A DNA stretch of 40,802 nucleotides from CAYVBJ01 sp964415185 (GTDB lineage Bacteria; Bacteroidota; Rhodothermia; Balneolales; Balneolaceae), in NCBI GenBank assembly GCA_964415185.1, contig CAYPZI010000011.1, positions 1 through 40,802 on the forward strand, written 5' to 3'. Positions 7,415-16,431 of the stretch are shown in pieces. The translations under genes were made by a program, and so were the position numbers. Position 1 is the stretch's first letter. The number at the start of each line of letters is the position of its first letter. The notes beneath the pieces are model-generated. The model was not told the DNA's origin, searched no databases, and saw nothing but the letters and a program-made list of their open reading frames with translations.

Positions 7415-8572
7415 TCAGGTTTGGTTTAAAACTTGATCTGCTATTTTTTGAAACATGGCCAGGCCGGTTTCAATTATATCATCCGGAAAATCATAATCTT
7501 CATTATGCAATTGCGGTGTATTGTCACCGGCTCCCAATCCGAAAAGTGCACCGTTGAATTTTGATGTAAACTGTCCGAAGTCTTCCGACCATGGAAACGG
7601 GTATTTTTTTTCCAACAAGGAAAATTTTGAATCTTTTGCCACTTTTTTTATGAAATCAACACATTTGCCGTCATTGTTAACAGCCTCAAATTTTTCAGTG
7701 TAATTGATTTCAATTTTCAGGTTATGCGCTTTTGCAATGGCTTCAGCATGGTTTTTGGCCGTATCAGTCAGTATTTTCATCTCTTCGTTTCGGTGTGAGC
7801 GCAGTGTGAACATTACCTCTCCTGAACCGGCGGAAGTACCGAATGCAGGCTGCCCCACTTTAATCTGAATGGGTGTGATTAGTGCCGCGTGATGGAGATC
7901 AATTTTCATTTGGGGGATCATGAAAAATGACTGGATAATTTGCGAAGCCGCCAGGGCAGGATTCTCTCCGTTTGCCGGATGAGAAGCATGCGAAGTGCGC
8001 CCTTTTAATTTTATGATCATTCCCCTGGAAGCAGAAGCAAATACACCTTTTTTTACAAGAATTTGTCCCTTCGGATAGCCCGGTAAATTATGAAGGGCAT
8101 AAATAAGATCGGGTTGAATATTTTTGAATTGCGGGTCGTTCAGCATTTTTACTGCTCCCTCACCGGTTTCTTCAGCCGGCTGGTAGAGAAGAATTACTCT
8201 CCCCCTTTCAGGCCTGTTTTTTGACAGGTAGAGAGCCATTCCTGATACGATAGCCATATGGCCGTCATGTCCGCACTTATGGCCCTTTCCTTTATGTTTC
8301 GACCGATACTCGAAATCATTAATTTCAGATATTGGCAGGCCATCCAGTTCACAGCGCAGCATAACGGTGGGGCCGTCGCTTTTTCCTTCATATATGGCAG
8401 CAATGCCTTCGCCCCCTATCCCTTTGATAAGCTGATCGGGACTATGATCTTCAAGAAACTGCAGGATGTGATTTGCAGTTTTTTTTTCAAGATGAGCTGT
8501 CTCGGGGATTTTGTGCAGCTCATGGCGCAGTTTTGTTAATTGTTCTAAATGTTCTTGAGTGAAAAAAGACAT
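7415..8572 (-). CDS. M20D-family amidohydrolase (N-acyl amino acid/IAA-amino acid hydrolase-like)
   Basis: This 385-aa protein has the metal-binding and catalytic motifs of peptidase family M20D. These are CELDGLPI (D in place of the aminoacylase metal Asp), GHKCGHDGHMAI (Cys/His ligands), PAEETGEGA (catalytic Glu pair), ALHNLPGYP and the C-terminal HNEDYDFPDD. A dimerisation domain occupies about 180-290. Relatives remove acyl groups from amino acids or peptides in the cytosol, and no signal peptide is seen. It sits between alanine racemase (20 nt upstream) and the ALS-like gene (8 nt downstream), which suggests a joint role in amino-acid recycling, perhaps of wall-derived amino acids. That role is an inference. 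Confidence 0.87.
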   Translation of the reverse strand: MSFFTQEHLEQLTKLRHELHKIPETAHLEKKTANHILQFLEDHSPDQLIKGIGGEGIAAIYEGKSDGPTVMLRCELDGLPISEINDFEYRSKHKGKGHKCGHDGHMAIVSGMALYLSKNRPERGRVILLYQPAEETGEGAVKMLNDPQFKNIQPDLIYALHNLPGYPKGQILVKKGVFASASRGMIIKLKGRTSHASHPANGENPALAASQIIQSFFMIPQMKIDLHHAALITPIQIKVGQPAFGTSAGSGEVMFTLRSHRNEEMKILTDTAKNHAEAIAKAHNLKIEINYTEKFEAVNNDGKCVDFIKKVAKDSKFSLLEKKYPFPWSEDFGQFTSKFNGALFGLGAGDNTPQLHNEDYDFPDDIIETGLAMFQKIADQVLNQT

Positions 8573-8592
8573 ACTATAATTTCTATTTAAAA

Positions 8593-9747
8593 TCAGTTTT
8601 CAACAGTTTTTCTTGGAATATGATGCGGCAGCCGGGTAAGTAGTTCATAATTCATGCTGTTATTCATGTCACTGAATGAACTGATACTTATTTCAAGGCC
8701 ATTCTGCTTTCCAACCAAAACAACTTCATCACCCACTTGTACATCTTCAACGTCAGTTACGTCTAAAACCATCATATTCATGTTTACGGTTCCGATTACG
8801 GGAACTCTTTTGCCGCCAACCAATACGTGTCCGTTGTTGCTTAACATTCGGCTGAATCCATACCCGTAACCGACCGGCACGGTCGATATTTTACTGGGCC
8901 GGTTGGTTAGATAACTTTTTCCATAGCTTACATATTCATTTTCAGGTACCCGGTTCAGGCTGAGTATTTCACTTTTCCAGCGCAGGATGCGGTTTAACGG
9001 ATCATCCTCCATTTCATGTTTCATCTTGAATCTCATTTTGGTTTCGTTGTTGGGCCAATATCCGTAGCTGGATATGCCGATCCGGGCAAGTGAGCCGCGG
9101 GTTTCCGGAAAATTAAGAAGCGCTGCAGAACAGGCACTGTGAATATATTCAGGTTCCAGCTTTTTTTGCCTGAACCGGCTGCACAGTTTTTCAAAGGTTT
9201 TGATCTGCTTTGTAACCCGGTCGAAACTGGTATAATCTTCAGCCCCTGCGTAATGGGTACAGAGGCCTTCAAGTTTTAAATAATCTTTGTTTTGAGAAAG
9301 TATATTAAAAACATCAGGTAATTGATCCTCACAGAAGCCGGTCCGGTGCATTCCTGTTTCGAGTTCAATATGGATGCGTGCGGGTTTTTCAATTTTTTTT
9401 GCCACATTGAGGGTTTGATACAGTCGTTCCGGAGTAAAAACAAAAAATGAAACATTATTCATAATGGCCCACTCAAGATAATCGCTGTCAATCCAGCCCA
9501 TGATCATTACATCACAGACGTCTTTTTTTGCTTTATGAACCCTCATGGCTTCGGCAGCGCTGAAGACAGAAAAATGGGTAACGCCACATTCTTCTATAGC
9601 CGGCAGCAGCTCTTCAATTCCGTGGCCGTAGGCATTTGCCTTAACAACCATCGAGTATCTTGTTTTCGGTCCCAGTTGTTTCTTGACGAATTTGATGTTC
9701 TCATTTAAAGCTTTTTTATCAAGCTCAATAAAAGAGGTGTGAAGCAT
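8593..9747 (-). CDS. alr: Alanine racemase
   Basis: This 384-aa protein is a fold-type III PLP enzyme. Lys36 in SMVVKANAYGHG is the Schiff-base lysine, and Tyr275 in YVSYGKSY is the second catalytic acid/base. HIELETGMHRTGF and the C-terminal GTVNMNMMVLDVTDVEDVQVGD match the family pattern. It interconverts L- and D-alanine in the cytosol to supply D-Ala for peptidoglycan. The usual 'RVCMDQ' motif before the PLP phosphate site is here VNMNMM, which is unusual but keeps the Met. It is first in a three-gene operon (alr, M20D hydrolase, ALS-like). No MurF fusion is present, although in Bacteroidetes alr is often fused to or near a MurF-like domain. Confidence 0.9.
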   Translation of the reverse strand: MLHTSFIELDKKALNENIKFVKKQLGPKTRYSMVVKANAYGHGIEELLPAIEECGVTHFSVFSAAEAMRVHKAKKDVCDVMIMGWIDSDYLEWAIMNNVSFFVFTPERLYQTLNVAKKIEKPARIHIELETGMHRTGFCEDQLPDVFNILSQNKDYLKLEGLCTHYAGAEDYTSFDRVTKQIKTFEKLCSRFRQKKLEPEYIHSACSAALLNFPETRGSLARIGISSYGYWPNNETKMRFKMKHEMEDDPLNRILRWKSEILSLNRVPENEYVSYGKSYLTNRPSKISTVPVGYGYGFSRMLSNNGHVLVGGKRVPVIGTVNMNMMVLDVTDVEDVQVGDEVVLVGKQNGLEISISSFSDMNNSMNYELLTRLPHHIPRKTVEN

Positions 9748-9975
9748 TCCTTATTGTACTTAAGTATTAAGACATATAGTTTGTTTATAGCAATGTAAAA
9801 AAGGTTTGTTCAAACTCCAATCGGAACGATCATGAATTATATCTGTCTAAAATATTTTGAAATCCTTATAAAATTACTGTTTTGACCGAATCCGCATCTG
9901 ATTTACGAAATTTAATCCACTTATTCCTGTGATTAAAGGTCAGATTTAAACACCCATTGGAAACGCAGGTTCAGG
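9748..9975. other. Spacer upstream of alr with no identifiable feature
   Basis: This AT-rich spacer must contain the promoter of the minus-strand alr operon, but I see no convincing -35/-10 pair, operator or hairpin in it. No ORF of meaningful length was noticed. The base composition changes sharply to GC-rich at about 9975, where the hairpin element begins. Confidence 0.4.
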
Positions 9976-10285
9976 TGTGTCATCCCGGCCCAACCTGGTC
10001 GGGATTGGCCATTCCTTATTATCTCTACCCGGGAATAAATTCCCGGTCTATGATCTGCAGCCCCGTTCGCCGACGGGGCCGGATGGCATAACGCAGTTTA
10101 ATGTCCTGGAAAAATATCTCGCACTTCATGAAACGATTTCAAAGCGTGACTCAAGCCAAAAAAATCCCACTGTGTTGCAGACGAGTGAGACAACACAGGC
10201 CGGTATTTCAATGCCGGGCAACGAGCCGGCATCACCCCGAAGTCCCTTGCTTGACGGGGGACGAAACAACGGTCTGGATATCTGA
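9976..10285. repeat. GC-rich hairpin cluster (REP/RAYT-remnant-like element)
   Basis: About 310 bases are packed with small GC-rich inverted repeats: ATCCCG (9982-9987) / CGGGAT (10000-10005); CCGGGAAT (10029-10036) / ATTCCCGG (10039-10046); CCCCGT (10061-10066) / ACGGGG (10073-10078); TGTGTTG (10171-10177) / CAACACA (10191-10197); CCGGTATT/AATGCCGG (10200-10217, one G-T pair); ATGCCGG (10211-10217) / CCGGCAT (10225-10231). Two 18-nt hairpins share the design CCGG-N4-NN-N4-CCGG. A plus-strand open frame of about 100 codons (9977-10285) passes through, but its translation has no domain character, so I do not call it a gene. The best guess is non-coding repeats of the type dispersed by Y1/RAYT transposases; a structured RNA is the alternative. 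Confidence 0.5.
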
Positions 10286-10295
10286 ATAAAGGTTC

Positions 10296-10493
10296 CTAAC
10301 TTTTGAAACCGATTCCCAGTTTTTGAACAATTTTTTCAGCAAGGCACCACCGTGTAAATGCCGATTGAAACAGGTTTAGCCCGACAAACAATGTAAAGAG
10401 GTACCAGTACGGACTGAAAAAATATCCCAGAATCAGGCTGAGAGTTACAAAGGTTCCGGCAATGGCCCGGATTGTTCTTTCTATAGGCCTCAT
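10296..10493 (-). CDS. DUF2892 (YgaP transmembrane domain-like) small membrane protein
   Basis: This 65-aa protein has two hydrophobic spans (about 8-24 and 29-45) and the conserved tail FTRWCLAEKIVQKLG with Cys50. This matches DUF2892, the membrane part of the rhodanese YgaP, which in many genomes is encoded alone beside rhodanese, MBL-dioxygenase and TauE genes. It is the last gene of the TolC-adaptor-RND operon, 91 nt after the RND stop, with a 21-codon ORF in between. The family link to sulfane-sulfur handling ties the efflux operon to the CstB/TauE genes on the other side of the GntR regulator. The molecular role of DUF2892 alone is unknown. Confidence 0.8.
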   Translation of the reverse strand: MRPIERTIRAIAGTFVTLSLILGYFFSPYWYLFTLFVGLNLFQSAFTRWCLAEKIVQKLGIGFKS

Positions 10494-10522
10494 AATATTT
10501 TGTTATGATTTATTTATTAGGT

Positions 10523-10588
10523 TTATACTTTCTCTTCAACATCCAGCATAAAGCCATGAACCGGATTCCGGTTCTCTTCAGGTTTCAT
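10523..10588 (-). CDS. Possible 21-aa peptide coupled to the RND gene
   Basis: The RND stop (TGA, 10585-10587) overlaps an ATG (10586-10588) that opens a 21-codon frame, starting MKPEENRNPVHGF and ending VEEKV, with TAA at 10523-10525. It contains a perfect hairpin, AACCGG (10559-10564) / CCGGTT (10568-10573). The ATGA overlap is the same junction used between TolC and the adaptor in this operon, which makes translation plausible. It could also be chance, and no family is recognised. Confidence 0.3.
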   Translation of the reverse strand: MKPEENRNPVHGFMLDVEEKV

Positions 10589-13500
10589 ACCTTCATTGAA
10601 TTTTTTTCTGTCATATAGTAAATGAGCGGTATCATGAGCAGGGTCAGTGCTGTCGAGGCTATGGCTCCGCCCATTAGAGATATTGCAAGTCCCTGGAATA
10701 TTGGATCAAACAAAATCACAATGGCAGCAATGACCACGGTACCTGCTGTAAGTAGTATAGGCAGGGTTCTGACGGCTCCGCCTTCGATAACTGCTTGTTT
10801 AAACGGTATGCCGTCTGCAAGCCTCAGGTTGATAAAGTCAATCAGTAAAACCGAGTTTCGGACCATGATACCGGCAAGTGCAATCATTCCGATCATGGAT
10901 GTGGCCGTAAAAAAAGCGCCGAATATCCAATGGCCAAGGATGATTCCAACCAGCGAGAGAGGAATGGCAATCATCATAACGACAGGTACCTTAAAATCCT
11001 GGAACCAACCTATGATTAACATGTAAATGATGACAAGCACGACGGCAAATGCAATTCCGAGATCCCTGAAAACTTCGTATGTTATTTGCCATTCGCCATC
11101 CCATTTCAGGGTATAATCATCTGTCATAAAAGGCTGGCCTGCAAAAATTTGCTGCAGGCTGTAGCCGGAGGGCAGCTCAATCTGGTCAATTTTTTCACCT
11201 GCATCCAATATTGCGTAAACGGGGCTTTCAATGGCGCCGGCTACTTCTGCTGTTACATAGGTTACCCTTCGCTGGTTTTTCCGGTAGATGGAAGGTTCAA
11301 GCTGATTTTCCTTAACCTCAACAAGTGTTTCGAGGGGTATCATAGCCCCTTTATCATTCATTACATGAATCCTTCCAAGATTATGAGTACCGGATTTGTC
11401 CGGTTCGGGTATTTCGAGTAATACAGGCACTTCATTAAGGTCGGATTCACTGCTGAGCCGGGTTGCGGTATGCCCGCTTATGGCAGCTGAAATTGCATGG
11501 GTAACCTGAGAGGGTTGAACTCCGGCAAGACGGGCTTTGGTATTCAAGACGCTCATTTCCATTTGTGTCTGAGGCGCCTCAACCATCCAGTCAACATCTA
11601 CAACGCCTTCAAGTTCGGTAAAAATATTTTTTACTTCTTGCCCGATTCTTTTGTGCTTTTCCAGGTCGGGGCCATAAATTTCAGCAACGAGCGTAGATAG
11701 AACAGGTGGCCCCGGCGGCACCTCTACAACCTTTACATTGGCTCCGTAACGTTCACCTGCTTTCTGAACCAGCGGTCGAATTCGCTTGGCAATATCGTGG
11801 CTTTGATCACTTCTATCAGATTTTTCCAATAGGTTTACCTGGATATCAGCAATGTTGGAAGATTGCCTCAGGTCATAATGTCTGACCAGGCCGTTAAAAT
11901 TAATCGGCGCATGCGTGCCACTGTAAATTTGGTAATCCAGCACTTCGGGCACACCGGCCAGGGAAAGGGCAATTTCACTTGATGCAGCATATGTATTTTC
12001 AAGGGTTGTTCCCTCCGGCATGTCGATGATTAGCTGGATTTCATTTTTATTATCAAAGGGGAGCATTTTTACTTCAACAGCCCTGAAATAAAATAGCAGC
12101 ATTGAAGCAAGTAAAATTACGGTTACTGAAATGATGAATGTCCACCGGTAACGAACATTTTCCAGAAGAGGGGTCATTGCTTTCCTGTAGTATTTGTAAA
12201 TGGCAGTATCTTCAAGTTTGTAGTTGTCTCCCGATTGCTGCCTTTCTTTCCTGGCGCCTGCAGGAAGCAGCTTGAACCCGATCCATGGAACAATTATCAG
12301 GGCAACAAATAGCGAAAAAATCATAGCCAGGGAAGCTCCGATGGGCATTGGGCTCATATAAGGACCCATGAGTCCCGATACAAATGCCATTGGCAATACT
12401 GCTGCAATTACCGTAAATGTGGCAAGAATGGTTGGATTGCCCACTTCGTTTATCGAAGCGATAGCTGCCTGCCTGAAAGATTGTTTTCCCATCTTGAAGT
12501 GCCGGTGCATATTTTCAGTGATGATGATCGCATCATCAACAACTATACCCGTCACAAATACAAGGGCGAACAATGTAATCCGGTTTAGGGTGTACCCGAA
12601 CATATAATAGACAAAAAGTGTGAGTGCAAATGTAACCGGTACTGAAAGAAATACTACAAGCCCTCCCCTCCAGCCCATTGCAATCACAACCACGATGGTA
12701 ACGGCGATGACAGCAGCAAGAAGATGTTCGAGGAGCGATACAACCTTTTGCGATGCCGTTTTACCATAGTTCCGGGTAACTGTGACTTTCACATCGGAGG
12801 GAATCAGTGAGCCCTTTAACTTTTCTGTTTTATCAAGTATGCGGGATGCAATTGTCATGGCATCCGTGCCGGGCCGCTTTGCAATTGAAATGGTTACAGC
12901 AGGAAACGTTTTGCCGGGAACAAATGTATCCAGCTTTGATGCTCCTTTGCCAAAACCATGCGCAACGTAATGGACCGGGTCTCCGGGGCTGTCAACGATA
13001 TCAGCAACCGACTTTAGATAGACGGGTTCGCCGTTTCTTACATCAACTACCAGGTTCGCTACATCATCGGCAGATGTAAGAAACCGGCCTGCTTCTACCA
13101 GAATTTCCCGGTCATTTTTTTTGTATGATCCCGGATAAAACTTTTGATTGGCAGTTGAAATATTTTCAGATACCATAAAAAGATCCAGCCCGTATGAGGC
13201 CAGCTTTGTCAGATCAAGTTTTACACGGATCTGCCTTGAACGTCCGCCGTGAATCCTGGTCTGCGCCACATCTTCAATCTGGCGAATTTCAAGCTCATAC
13301 TCATCGACCAGCCTTTTCAATTCGTAATCACTGTAGGTGTCACTCCAGAAAGTGAGAGTCATGATTGGTACATCATCAATCGACCGGGTTTTAATAAGCG
13401 GCATGGTACTGTTTTCCGGCATCCGGTCCATGTGTTTCATAATTTCATTGTAAAGCCGTACAAGGCTTCGCTCCACATCTTCACCCACATAGAATTGTGC

Positions 13501-13791
13501 AGATACCATCGCCTGCTGAGGCATGGATGTGGAATAAACATATTCCACACCCTCGATATTCGAGAGGATTTTTTCGAGCGGTATACTGATTTTCTTTTCA
13601 ACCTCAGATGGCGATGCCCCCGGGTAACCGATGAAAATATCGGCCATGGGGACATCAATTTGCGGCTCTTCTTCCTTTGGAGTTAGCAGGGTTCCGTAAA
13701 CTCCGACAGCCAGGAAAGCAGCCATCAATAGTGGAGTTAATCGTGAGTTGATAAAAGGCCGTGCAATTGTACCGGCAATACCTGTTTTCAT
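10585..13791 (-). CDS. RND-family efflux permease (AcrB/CusA superfamily)
   Basis: This 1068-aa protein is full length for the inner-membrane proton-driven pump of a tripartite efflux system. One N-terminal span is followed by a large periplasmic porter domain (about 40-350). A block of spans comes next, with TM4 carrying the proton-relay pair D419-D420 in GIVVDDAIIITEN. A second periplasmic domain (about 575-880) and a final block of spans complete the repeat. The sequence TLNRITLFALVFVTGIVVDD is typical of the group that covers HAE1-like and metal-type pumps. I see no metal-binding Met/His cluster that would assign it to copper or silver, so the substrate is open. It is third in the operon after TolC and the adaptor, under the GntR-type operator at 16322-16337. 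Confidence 0.9.
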   Translation of the reverse strand: MKTGIAGTIARPFINSRLTPLLMAAFLAVGVYGTLLTPKEEEPQIDVPMADIFIGYPGASPSEVEKKISIPLEKILSNIEGVEYVYSTSMPQQAMVSAQFYVGEDVERSLVRLYNEIMKHMDRMPENSTMPLIKTRSIDDVPIMTLTFWSDTYSDYELKRLVDEYELEIRQIEDVAQTRIHGGRSRQIRVKLDLTKLASYGLDLFMVSENISTANQKFYPGSYKKNDREILVEAGRFLTSADDVANLVVDVRNGEPVYLKSVADIVDSPGDPVHYVAHGFGKGASKLDTFVPGKTFPAVTISIAKRPGTDAMTIASRILDKTEKLKGSLIPSDVKVTVTRNYGKTASQKVVSLLEHLLAAVIAVTIVVVIAMGWRGGLVVFLSVPVTFALTLFVYYMFGYTLNRITLFALVFVTGIVVDDAIIITENMHRHFKMGKQSFRQAAIASINEVGNPTILATFTVIAAVLPMAFVSGLMGPYMSPMPIGASLAMIFSLFVALIIVPWIGFKLLPAGARKERQQSGDNYKLEDTAIYKYYRKAMTPLLENVRYRWTFIISVTVILLASMLLFYFRAVEVKMLPFDNKNEIQLIIDMPEGTTLENTYAASSEIALSLAGVPEVLDYQIYSGTHAPINFNGLVRHYDLRQSSNIADIQVNLLEKSDRSDQSHDIAKRIRPLVQKAGERYGANVKVVEVPPGPPVLSTLVAEIYGPDLEKHKRIGQEVKNIFTELEGVVDVDWMVEAPQTQMEMSVLNTKARLAGVQPSQVTHAISAAISGHTATRLSSESDLNEVPVLLEIPEPDKSGTHNLGRIHVMNDKGAMIPLETLVEVKENQLEPSIYRKNQRRVTYVTAEVAGAIESPVYAILDAGEKIDQIELPSGYSLQQIFAGQPFMTDDYTLKWDGEWQITYEVFRDLGIAFAVVLVIIYMLIIGWFQDFKVPVVMMIAIPLSLVGIILGHWIFGAFFTATSMIGMIALAGIMVRNSVLLIDFINLRLADGIPFKQAVIEGGAVRTLPILLTAGTVVIAAIVILFDPIFQGLAISLMGGAIASTALTLLMIPLIYYMTEKNSMKV

Positions 13792-13814
13792 CGGATCAAA
13801 TTTCAGTTTGAATA

Positions 13815-14915
13815 TTATTGACTGTCTACAAAGAGGCCTTCTGTTAGCCTTTCATCAGTGGGAATGATATATCTATCCCCCGGCTTTACTCCGGACAGGA
13901 TTTCAGTGTACTTGCCGCTTGCCTGGCCTGTCCGGACCCACCGCAGAAAAATCCGGTTATTATCGCTCAGTGTATAAAGGCCGGTCAGCTGGCCTTTTTT
14001 TATGATGGCTTCCGTTTTAACGGCTATTAATGGCTCCGATTTGAGAATTTTTCGAACGGATGCAAACTGGCCCGGCCTGAGATTTTGCAGGCCGCTGCCG
14101 TTTTCCGTGAATTCAAGCTCCGCATCAAATTGACGGCTAAGGGGAGAGCCAGACCGATTAACAGCTTTAACTGTTGCAAACTGATCCTGAATTTCGGCTG
14201 AGGGTACATTGACAAGGGCACTGTCGCCAATTTCAAAATCACTGATAGATTCTTCAGGTATAGTAACCCGTATTTTGAAAGTGCCGGATTCATTTAACTT
14301 CATAACAGGCCTGCCGGGATTAGCCATATCTCCCTTTTCCAGAAAGCGTTCAGCAACGGTGGCATTAAACGGAGCCTCAAGCATTGTGTAGCTTAGAAGG
14401 TCTTCTACTTCTTTCAGTTTCCCGTTTAATGCGGTAACCTGGGACCTGGCAACTGAAAGCTGAGTGGTGATATCATCAAACTCTTTTTGAGTGGCACTTT
14501 TGTTCCGGAAAAGAGTTTCAATTCTGTTGTATTGTGTCTCGGTATTCTTCAATGTCGCTTCAGCCTGGTCAAGATTTGCAAGAACCGCCTCTTTTCTTCC
14601 AATTAAATCGTCGTTTTTAATTTTAAAGAGTATCCCGCCGGAGGCCACTGTATCACCGATATTAAGCGGCATTTCGATTATTTCACCGGCTATTTTACTG
14701 CTGATGTTTGCACTTCGTTTGCTGAGTACTGTCCCTGAATAGGGAACGGATTGCTCGAACGATATCTGAATAGCTTCTTCAATATTCGCCTGTATGGTTT
14801 CACGTTGTCCGGTTGTATTGTTTTCTCCGGAATTGCAGCCGTACAGAAACGGAATAAGGAGCCCGAGTGTGAAGGCTGCCCGGACAGGCATATTTATAAA
14901 AGTATTTAAAATCAT
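13815..14915 (-). CDS. RND efflux periplasmic adaptor (membrane fusion) lipoprotein
   Basis: This 366-aa protein has a lipobox (GLLIPFLYGC, Cys27). A biotinyl/lipoyl-like half (VLSKRSANISSKIAGEIIEM...) comes first. A coiled-coil hairpin follows at about 100-170 (EATLKNTETQYNRIETLFRN...), then the second lipoyl half (APFNATVAERFLEKGDMANPG) and a beta-barrel plus membrane-proximal domain. It bridges the RND pump and the TolC channel. Its ATG overlaps the TolC stop (ATGA, 14912-14915), which supports this start over the Met at residue 9. The RND gene begins 23 nt downstream. Order and overlap indicate one transcript. Confidence 0.9.
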   Translation of the reverse strand: MILNTFINMPVRAAFTLGLLIPFLYGCNSGENNTTGQRETIQANIEEAIQISFEQSVPYSGTVLSKRSANISSKIAGEIIEMPLNIGDTVASGGILFKIKNDDLIGRKEAVLANLDQAEATLKNTETQYNRIETLFRNKSATQKEFDDITTQLSVARSQVTALNGKLKEVEDLLSYTMLEAPFNATVAERFLEKGDMANPGRPVMKLNESGTFKIRVTIPEESISDFEIGDSALVNVPSAEIQDQFATVKAVNRSGSPLSRQFDAELEFTENGSGLQNLRPGQFASVRKILKSEPLIAVKTEAIIKKGQLTGLYTLSDNNRIFLRWVRTGQASGKYTEILSGVKPGDRYIIPTDERLTEGLFVDSQ

Positions 14916-16312
14916 GGGTTTATCTCACTGTTTTCATATATCAGTTCAAGTTTGGATATACTGTCTTGTATCAAAAAGAGTGCATTTAGCCTCGACAGCC
15001 TGCTTCTGAGAAGAGCAGCTTCTGCAGAAAGCAGGTCGGATGTTTTTTCAAGTCCCTGCGCATAACGGTCGGAGCGTATTCTCAAATCCTCCGAGGCTTG
15101 ATCAACGGAAGCATTGGCAATTTCAAGCTGATTTTGAGCTTGTTCTAATGCCCGCCTGGTTTTTCTTATTTCCAGTTTTTGCTCCTCGATTTTCTGTTCA
15201 AGAACTGTGTCAATTCGTTTTAATTCAGCTTTTGTTTGCAACACTTTACCTGCTTTTTCGAATCCGCTGAATAAATTCCACCGAAGTGTGGCGCCAATGG
15301 TGTAATTATCACCACTGTTGCCGAATAGAACATCATCATTCATTTCATAAACACCGAAAGCATTCAGGCTTGGCAAAAAGCTTAATTTGCCTGAACGGAA
15401 CCGGTTTTCAGCAGCATCCTTCCGGTATGAAAGAGATCTTGTCAATGAATTTTCAGTAAACTCTTCCTGTCTCAGATCAGCGATGTATCGGTTCTCCGGA
15501 TTTTCAAGCGTTTCAGCCGGGATAATTTCACGGCCGGTTTTTATTCCGATCATAAACCTGAGCTGATCTTCCATATCCTCTTTGAGATTACGGGCTTCGA
15601 TCAGGCTTTTTTCAACTTCAAGCTCTCTTACACCTGCTGCCAAAAGATCGGCTTTGCTGATCATCCCCTGTTCAAACAGGTTTTTTGCATTTCTGTGATT
15701 TTCAGCCGCTGCTTTAAGTGCGGTTTCCACAGCCTGAATTTGCTCAATTGAAACGATAAGCCGGTAATAAGCCTGTTTAATCCGGTAGCGGACCCATTCA
15801 CGGGTTGCGTTGGCTTCCTGTTCAACTGCCATAAAACTGTTTTTGGCAGATGCCCTGTCATAAAACCCCGATGGATTCAGAAGAGGCTGCCTCATTTCGA
15901 ATTTTGTACTGAAATGATCAAACCTGTCGGGATTATTCAGTATATCTGTGTTGAAGTCAGCTTCCGTGAATGCTTCCTGTTTCAATTTAAAACTGAATGC
16001 ATTTACTGGATCAGTTGTGGCAGTTCCTGATACTTCTGCTGAAATTTGAGGAAGGAACACGGCATTGGTTTGACGAAATCGTGCTCTCGCAGCTTCAGCA
16101 TCTGATTCGGAAATCTGAATCTCGTAGTTGTTTTCACCGGCCATATTAAGCAGGTCGGACAGGGTTACGTGAAGTGGATCATAGCTGTTTTGAGCTAACA
16201 GGACAGTATGAGTACCAAAGAAGAACAGTATAACCCCGAGGAAAAGAGAGGTACTTCTTTCAACAGAAAAAAAGCGATGTTCTTTCTTTATGTTGTTTTG
16301 ATTTTGTTTCAT
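14912..16312 (-). CDS. TolC-family outer-membrane efflux protein
   Basis: This 466-aa protein has an N-terminal signal region (about 1-40, with a hydrophobic core SLFLGVILFFFGTHTVLLA preceded by a long basic segment). It has two tandem OEP repeats with long alpha-helical hairpins (for example around AAENHRNAKNLFEQGMISKADLLAAGVRELEVEKSL and SEDLRIRSDRYAQGLEKTSDLLSAEAALLRS). These build the trimeric exit duct of the tripartite pump. It is the first gene of the efflux operon and is followed by the adaptor with a 4-nt overlap. A GntR-type operator lies only 10 nt before the ATG, and a TATAAC hexamer on the minus strand falls within that operator, so repression would act on promoter opening or initiation. 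Confidence 0.9.
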   Translation of the reverse strand: MKQNQNNIKKEHRFFSVERSTSLFLGVILFFFGTHTVLLAQNSYDPLHVTLSDLLNMAGENNYEIQISESDAEAARARFRQTNAVFLPQISAEVSGTATTDPVNAFSFKLKQEAFTEADFNTDILNNPDRFDHFSTKFEMRQPLLNPSGFYDRASAKNSFMAVEQEANATREWVRYRIKQAYYRLIVSIEQIQAVETALKAAAENHRNAKNLFEQGMISKADLLAAGVRELEVEKSLIEARNLKEDMEDQLRFMIGIKTGREIIPAETLENPENRYIADLRQEEFTENSLTRSLSYRKDAAENRFRSGKLSFLPSLNAFGVYEMNDDVLFGNSGDNYTIGATLRWNLFSGFEKAGKVLQTKAELKRIDTVLEQKIEEQKLEIRKTRRALEQAQNQLEIANASVDQASEDLRIRSDRYAQGLEKTSDLLSAEAALLRSRLSRLNALFLIQDSISKLELIYENSEINP

Positions 16313-16321
16313 TATGTTATT

Positions 16322-16337
16322 ACCTGTTATAACAAGT
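16322..16337 (-). promoter_or_regulatory. GntR-type operator upstream of the TolC-adaptor-RND operon
   Basis: The minus strand reads ACTTGTTATAACAGGT and is identical at all 12 fixed positions to the two sites near the gntR gene (consensus ACTTGTNNNNACAGGT). The core GT-N4-AC spacing is that reported for HutC/FarR-type GntR regulators. The site includes TATAAC, a plausible -10 box, so the bound protein would occlude the promoter. The site is 10-25 nt upstream of the tolC start codon. Confidence 0.75.
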
Positions 16338-16431
16338 AGAGTTAAAATTTTTAAAAGTTTAAAACTTTAAAAAGTGAACCGGAACGAAAGTGCAAATATG
16401 CAATTTTGAAAATAAAGCCCGGAAGAAGTAC

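Noticed and set aside
9977..10285. Plus-strand open frame of about 100 codons.
   Set aside because: It runs through a field of GC-rich hairpins, has no domain character and no ribosome-binding site, and another open frame overlaps it. The frame is better explained by the repeat element.
16354..16368. AT-only palindrome AAAGTTT/AAACTTT between DUF302 and tolC as a terminator.
   Set aside because: The stem is all A/T but for one pair and has a 1-nt loop, so it would be weak. It fits AT-rich spacer composition.
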